Assembly (NCBI GenBank): GCA_047495785.1
Contig: JBLDXI010000036.1
Span: forward strand, 930,001 to 994,000
Direction of reading: 5' to 3'
DNA: 64,000 bases
DNA from: Lepidodermella squamata
Taxonomy: Eukaryota > Gastrotricha
The position numbers and the translations under genes were made by a program. The notes under the pieces were generated by a model. That model worked only from the letters and a program-made list of their open reading frames with translations, was not told where the DNA came from and did no database searches. This document shows, piece by piece, positions 60,232-64,000 of this stretch. Positions within the stretch are counted from its first letter, which is position 1. Each line of letters opens with the position of its first letter.

Positions 60232-60684
60232 ATGATTTATCAAATAGCAAGCTTTCTCACTATCTCGGCTATCTCGGCCTATTGCGAGGTTGTTCCAGGA
60301 ATTTCTTCTGATACATCGTTCGATCCTTGGTCATTAGAATTTTTCAACTACACCGAAAGATTCGGCTCAGATGTCCTAGCTCCATACGCTAAGCATGACG
60401 TAACATCGGCCCTAGCCTGCGAGGCTGTGTGCCAGGCGAAAAATTGGCAATTTTCACGTTACTTCGAGCCCCTCCAGTTATGCGCCTGTCTCCACTACAA
60501 CCCGTTGAAATACCGTAGATTCTACACCCGTGAGGAGCTTGAATGCAAACGGCATTGCGACACTATTGAACTGCCTTACCACGTGGAACAAATCGAGGGA
60601 GACGAGGATGTGAAAAAGCTGTACGAAGGCTACAGCCGATGCGAGTGTTACTTCAACGAACAAGACAAACCCCGAGGTTTATAA
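60232..60684 (+). CDS. Secreted Cys-rich protein, unassigned
   Basis: 150 codons, single exon. Signal peptide MIYQIASFLTISAISAYC. The mature part has a ten-cysteine region with ACEAVCQAKNW, LCACLHY, ECKRHCD and SRCECYF. The spacing faintly recalls WSC or apple-like lectin modules, but I would not name it. NYTE near residue 40 is a possible N-glycosylation site. AATAAA lies about ten bases after the stop, and a good acceptor-like AG (CTACAACTCTCAG) lies 25 nt before the ATG. Confidence 0.7.
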   Translation: MIYQIASFLTISAISAYCEVVPGISSDTSFDPWSLEFFNYTERFGSDVLAPYAKHDVTSALACEAVCQAKNWQFSRYFEPLQLCACLHYNPLKYRRFYTREELECKRHCDTIELPYHVEQIEGDEDVKKLYEGYSRCECYFNEQDKPRGL

Positions 60685-60879
60685 TGTATTTCAATAATAA
60701 ATCATGATTTTTGTGGTTTTTGGTTTTCTCAATTTTTTATCTTGCTTCGAAAGAAGGGGTGTGACTATCAAAAATCCTGATAACATATTTTCCCTATGAA
60801 TCCTTATCAGTTTTTGATAAGGAAGGATGATGCCTAAAAAAAGAGGTTATCTTCCTCGTTTCGGTCTTTTAGGCTAAAA

Positions 60880-62124
60880 ATGAACATCCCACTAACAAAT
60901 TACAGTCAATGGGAGCTTATGGCCTCAAGCGATTTCGGCCAAGTGAAGCTCACCCATTACACGCCATTTTTTACTATTTTCATATGGATCATGATACTTC
61001 TCTCAGCTCTTTTGATAATTCCCTATTTTTTCTACGCAATATGGCATCTGTGGACCAGAGACCACGACGGGGCCTACGACACAATAAGTTCCCACTGTGC
61101 CGACCCTAATCGGCCCTCTCATCGATTCCTACTCGCTACAACTTGCGTTGTCAGCCTCTGCCTAGCAGCTCTCTACGTCGAAGAGTACAACAGCAGAGAT
61201 CAGGGCGATTTGCTGGATCGCTTCATTTTTTGGTGTGACGTAATCACAGCCCTTATGCTACCCCTAATCGGAATTTTCCATTCAGACGGAGGCGGTAGAA
61301 TTCGGAGATACGACTGTTTCTGCCTTGATCTACCTATCTGGGTCAGTAATGGCCTGCACGCCCTTGGAACAATGGCTTTCGCTGTTAGCAACACAGTGAA
61401 TAATTTGATTTGGGTGCTTTTCGAACTGGACCAGAGCCATAACGATATCAAGCCAGCTCTACTCACCCTGAGTGTTGTAACCATTGTTTTCGCTGGGACC
61501 TTCGTCCTACTTCAAATTCTAATCAAAGGAATACTCAAAAAATCGACATGGTGTATGACGAATTGGTATACAAAACGAATTTTCTATAATGATGTACCGA
61601 AACGGGTCTACCCCTTTCGTAAGGAAGTCAGGTTTCAAGAGGCTTTTGAAAAAATTCCGATTTGGAAGAATCGAAGTGATGACCAGCATTTTATCGAGAT
61701 TAACTACGACCGGCAAACATTGGTCTATGGAATTATGCCGGAAATCGACTCTCGGCCTCATTTTATCATTCATTGCTGTAAGAAGAAACGGCCCTCCACG
61801 ACTCGGCCAACCTCAGTAGCGGATGATGCTGTAGAGATAAGCGTGGATTCTGTCAATAATGAAGTGGCTGAAGTTATCGAAGAGGAGGAAACGCTACTCG
61901 TGAAGCTAGACCCAGCTTCGCGGGGTAAGGTCGAGCATAACTTGAGGATTTCTGACAAGAAATTGGTTGTTGATCGAGGTTGGCGGCTGGCGAGTTTCAC
62001 GTGTGAAGCGATAACTGTTGTGCTGATCATTGCTTCGGCTGTTGTTGAGACAGTATGTCGAAACCCGAATGTTAAAGTAACATGGCAGTGCTTACTTTTC
62101 GCTGATTGCACTGATTCAAATTGA
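60880..62124 (+). CDS. Multi-pass membrane protein, unassigned
   Basis: 414 codons in one exon. Hydrophobic segments lie at about 30-53, 84-101, 117-135, 150-178, 188-210 and 383-400, so five N-terminal helices, a long hydrophilic region (about 215-380, with an acidic run EVIEEEETLL) and a last helix near the C terminus. No signal peptide. Distinct features are a Cys pair (YDCFCLDL) and CCKKKRP. I do not recognise the family. It starts 195 nt after the preceding plus-strand gene, with TCTTTTAG just before GCTAAAAATG, so it could be the downstream gene of an operon. AATAAA overlaps the stop codon region. Confidence 0.75.
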   Translation: MNIPLTNYSQWELMASSDFGQVKLTHYTPFFTIFIWIMILLSALLIIPYFFYAIWHLWTRDHDGAYDTISSHCADPNRPSHRFLLATTCVVSLCLAALYVEEYNSRDQGDLLDRFIFWCDVITALMLPLIGIFHSDGGGRIRRYDCFCLDLPIWVSNGLHALGTMAFAVSNTVNNLIWVLFELDQSHNDIKPALLTLSVVTIVFAGTFVLLQILIKGILKKSTWCMTNWYTKRIFYNDVPKRVYPFRKEVRFQEAFEKIPIWKNRSDDQHFIEINYDRQTLVYGIMPEIDSRPHFIIHCCKKKRPSTTRPTSVADDAVEISVDSVNNEVAEVIEEEETLLVKLDPASRGKVEHNLRISDKKLVVDRGWRLASFTCEAITVVLIIASAVVETVCRNPNVKVTWQCLLFADCTDSN

Positions 62125-62373
62125 ATAAAACAGATTTTTTCAATTTCTTCGGTTTTAGGATAAGCCTCATTTTGATTTTATTTATCCTCAGAATTCCACA
62201 GAAATATTAGAATTTTCGTGGCGAATTCGTGGCTAAGTGGTTCGATTCCACTCAGGCACACTACTATTTTTTTGTTTGTGCTGCGCAGAATAATTTGCGT
62301 AAACAAGTGGGGCATCTAGCATTGTTTCACTTTATTCCAGGACCCGGTCACAAATTTTTTTGCTCTTCCAGTT

Positions 62374-62566
62374 ATCGCTTCTCGGCCTTTTTGGCTATGA
62401 TCAAAGTGTAGTATCTGTTCTTTGTAGTTTAATATCTACAACGGCCTCCATGTGGGGCCTACGATATTAGCCCGATTTTTGGCTAGCCGGGCGGGAGCAG
62501 CCAGCTTGCTGGACCCCGTCCACGAGTCGGCCCGGTATTGCAGTACCTCCGGGATTCGGCTCACCC
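62374..62566 (+). ncRNA. U2: U2 spliceosomal snRNA
   Basis: Begins ATCGCTTCTCGGCCTTTTTG (a U run one base longer than in vertebrates), contains the branch-point recognition stretch GTGTAGTATCTGTT, the Sm-type site GATTTTTGG after stem IIb, and the conserved 3' half CCCGGTATTGCAGTACCTCC. Stems I, IIa (TTGTAG/CTACAA) and IV are visible. The 3' end is set by comparison with other U2 RNAs and may be off by a few bases. It shows the organism uses the major spliceosome. Whether this is the expressed locus or one of several copies is unknown. Confidence 0.93.
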
Positions 62567-62852
62567 CCTGAAACATGGGGGAATGAAACTAAAAACAAAG
62601 CATCTCAAAATAGCATTTACGAGCTTGAGAACTTGGTTCAGTTGCCGCTTTCGGAATTCAAAAAAGCCTTGAAGCTTCAAGCTTGAGAATTATCGATGAG
62701 CTTTTCTTAGAAACTATTTCAAAATTAAGAAGCTGGAGGATTCACATTTTTCAAATTCCTCAGGGCAAGACTGTTTGTATGTACAGGTTTTTCTGTGGAT
62801 TCGATTCGTAATATTCAATCATTGTGGAACCATTGTTAAGTTGAACCTTGGC

Positions 62853-63124
62853 GCGCACGCTGATTGGTCAATTTATCGTTGCTAATGACTCCGGAATGAA
62901 ACATTTTCGTCGTGCGATCCACTAATAAATTATTTTATATTTATGAAAAAATGACCTTGCCACACCCTCTGCCCGGTTTCCATTAACCACGAGCGTAAAC
63001 TCCATATTAATTGTGGTAAATTGCTGCGGCAAAAACACTTGTTGCAAAAAATCTTATGGATCGCACGACAGAACGTTTCATCCGGGAGTCATAGCAACGA
63101 TCGATTGACCAATCAGCGTGTGCA
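62853..63124. repeat. Fold-back repeat downstream of U2
   Basis: Arms of about 70 bp (62853-62921 and 63057-63124) are complementary with scattered mismatches. Shared words include CGCTGATTGGTCAAT, TCGTTGCTA and TCGTGCGATCCA. The 135-nt centre is AT-rich. Weaker complementarity continues outward on both sides. Confidence 0.75.
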
Positions 63125-63435
63125 TTAGATTGGACTTTTAAGTGGTCAAACAATGAATGACTTGTTAGGTTCAATCACCATCCCACAATTGACTTATTCC
63201 CCCTTGTGAAATATACTAGACGCCGCCATGCGCTATTACCGTTTCGAGGGTGCTTATTGACGTAGTGGCTAGACGCTAGACATGACGCTGTTCTTGCAAG
63301 AAAAACATCGCCTCAGTCTGGTGTGGCAACAGCTGATATAATTCGCGAACCTCTTTCCAAGCCTCGTAGCGCTACTACATAGCTCATTTCATCACGATTA
63401 ATTGCAATATTCATGTTAAGAATCTCTCTATTGTC

Positions 63436-63670
63436 ATGGTGAATTACGTTGTTTCTCTGATCGCATTGTTATCCTGTTTCGCTGTTGTTGCATGTTGTTT
63501 TAAATGCGACGGTCAATTACATTCGCTCTACACCCCCGATGAGTCGTCACCGCCAGGTAAATGGTACCGCAATGACTATCAATCCGTTTTAGCTCAAATT
63601 TAAAGCCATAGATCCTCAAACCAGCCTGGAAAGAAACTTACCGAACTCATACCATATATCTCGATTTTAA
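63436..63670 (+). CDS. Possible small secreted peptide gene
   Basis: Exon 63436-63556, a 55-nt GT-AG intron, then exon 63612-63670 would encode 59 residues. The N terminus is a convincing signal peptide (MVNYVVSLIALLSCFAVVAC), followed by CFKCDGQ and a short polar tail ending HISRF. Without splicing the frame runs to a stop at about 63602 and gives 55 residues. No homologue comes to mind and the intron is unproven, so this is tentative. Confidence 0.38.
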
Positions 63671-64000
63671 TGATAAAATGTCGAGGTAGCATGGATCTCG
63701 GTCCTTCCAGGTTGTTCCTCGTGCATCACGTTGAAACTTTATTACGAGTCACGTGACTTTTTCCGGTATTCCTTTTCTTCAACAGAATTAAGTTTAACTG
63801 TGTTATACACTATAATGTTGGATTATAATCAAACCTTTATAACCTAACGTGATAGACGCTAATCTACTTATATCCTCCAATTATTCAAATAAATGTGATT
63901 TCTGGTGGCGGGAAAAAGCATTTGACCCGTTTTCAATTCAACAGGCAATCAAAAGCCATCCAGAAATGGCTTGCGAAGAACCGAGAACAATATCGTCTGC
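63671..64000. other. Window end, no gene recognised
   Basis: No frame, RNA or repeat that I can support. Confidence 0.4.

Noticed and set aside
1-64000. CRISPR array, bacterial operon, rRNA or tRNA genes
   Set aside because: Short spaced repeats here are microsatellites or transposon words; spliceosomal introns and U2 show a eukaryotic genome; no tRNA cloverleaf or rRNA core sequence was recognised.

Overview
The window is genomic DNA from a compact-genome metazoan. Most coding genes are split by short GT-AG introns (about 50-65 nt), there is a canonical U2 snRNA gene, and the proteins belong to animal families: astacin with EGF, CUB and kringle domains, prolyl 4-hydroxylase alpha subunit, a GABA-B-like class C receptor, GT32 glycosyltransferases and LamG domains. 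Several genes are intronless or closely packed on one strand. An appendicularian-like tunicate fits (short introns, clustered secreted matrix-type genes, splice-acceptor-like AG before several ATGs), but nothing here proves the species.

Region 1 (about 0.7-48.6 kb) is a tandem array of eight paralogous genes, all on the minus strand. Each normally has 14 coding exons and encodes a secreted protein of about 745-757 residues. The order is signal peptide, Cys-rich module A, Cys-rich module B, LamG-like domain 1, LamG-like domain 2 and a short Cys-containing tail. Modules A and B are themselves an ancient internal duplication with matching intron positions. I could not assign the modules to a known family. 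Copy 2 has a frameshifted signal-peptide exon. Copy 5 has no visible signal-peptide exon. Copy 7 carries a very recent, in-frame tandem duplication of exons 2-7. LamG relics, LINE reverse-transcriptase relics and several inverted-repeat elements lie in introns and spacers. Four of these elements can be checked against empty sites in paralogous copies.

Region 2 (48.8-62.1 kb) holds unrelated genes: a decayed astacin CUB/kringle copy, an intronless GABA-B-like receptor (+), an astacin-EGF-CUB-kringle gene (-) with two altered zinc-ligand positions, two nearly identical GT32 genes in opposite orientation flanking a prolyl 4-hydroxylase alpha gene, a small secreted ankyrin protein (-), a secreted Cys-rich protein (+) and a multi-pass membrane protein (+).

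Region 3 (62.1-64 kb) holds a U2 snRNA gene (+), a fold-back repeat and a possible small secreted peptide gene.

The array products would act outside the cell. Prolyl hydroxylase, GT32 enzymes and an astacin are also secretory or extracellular-matrix functions, but a shared pathway is inference only. Exon limits were worked out by hand from splice consensus, reading-frame phase and comparison among the eight paralogs. No search or RNA evidence was available.
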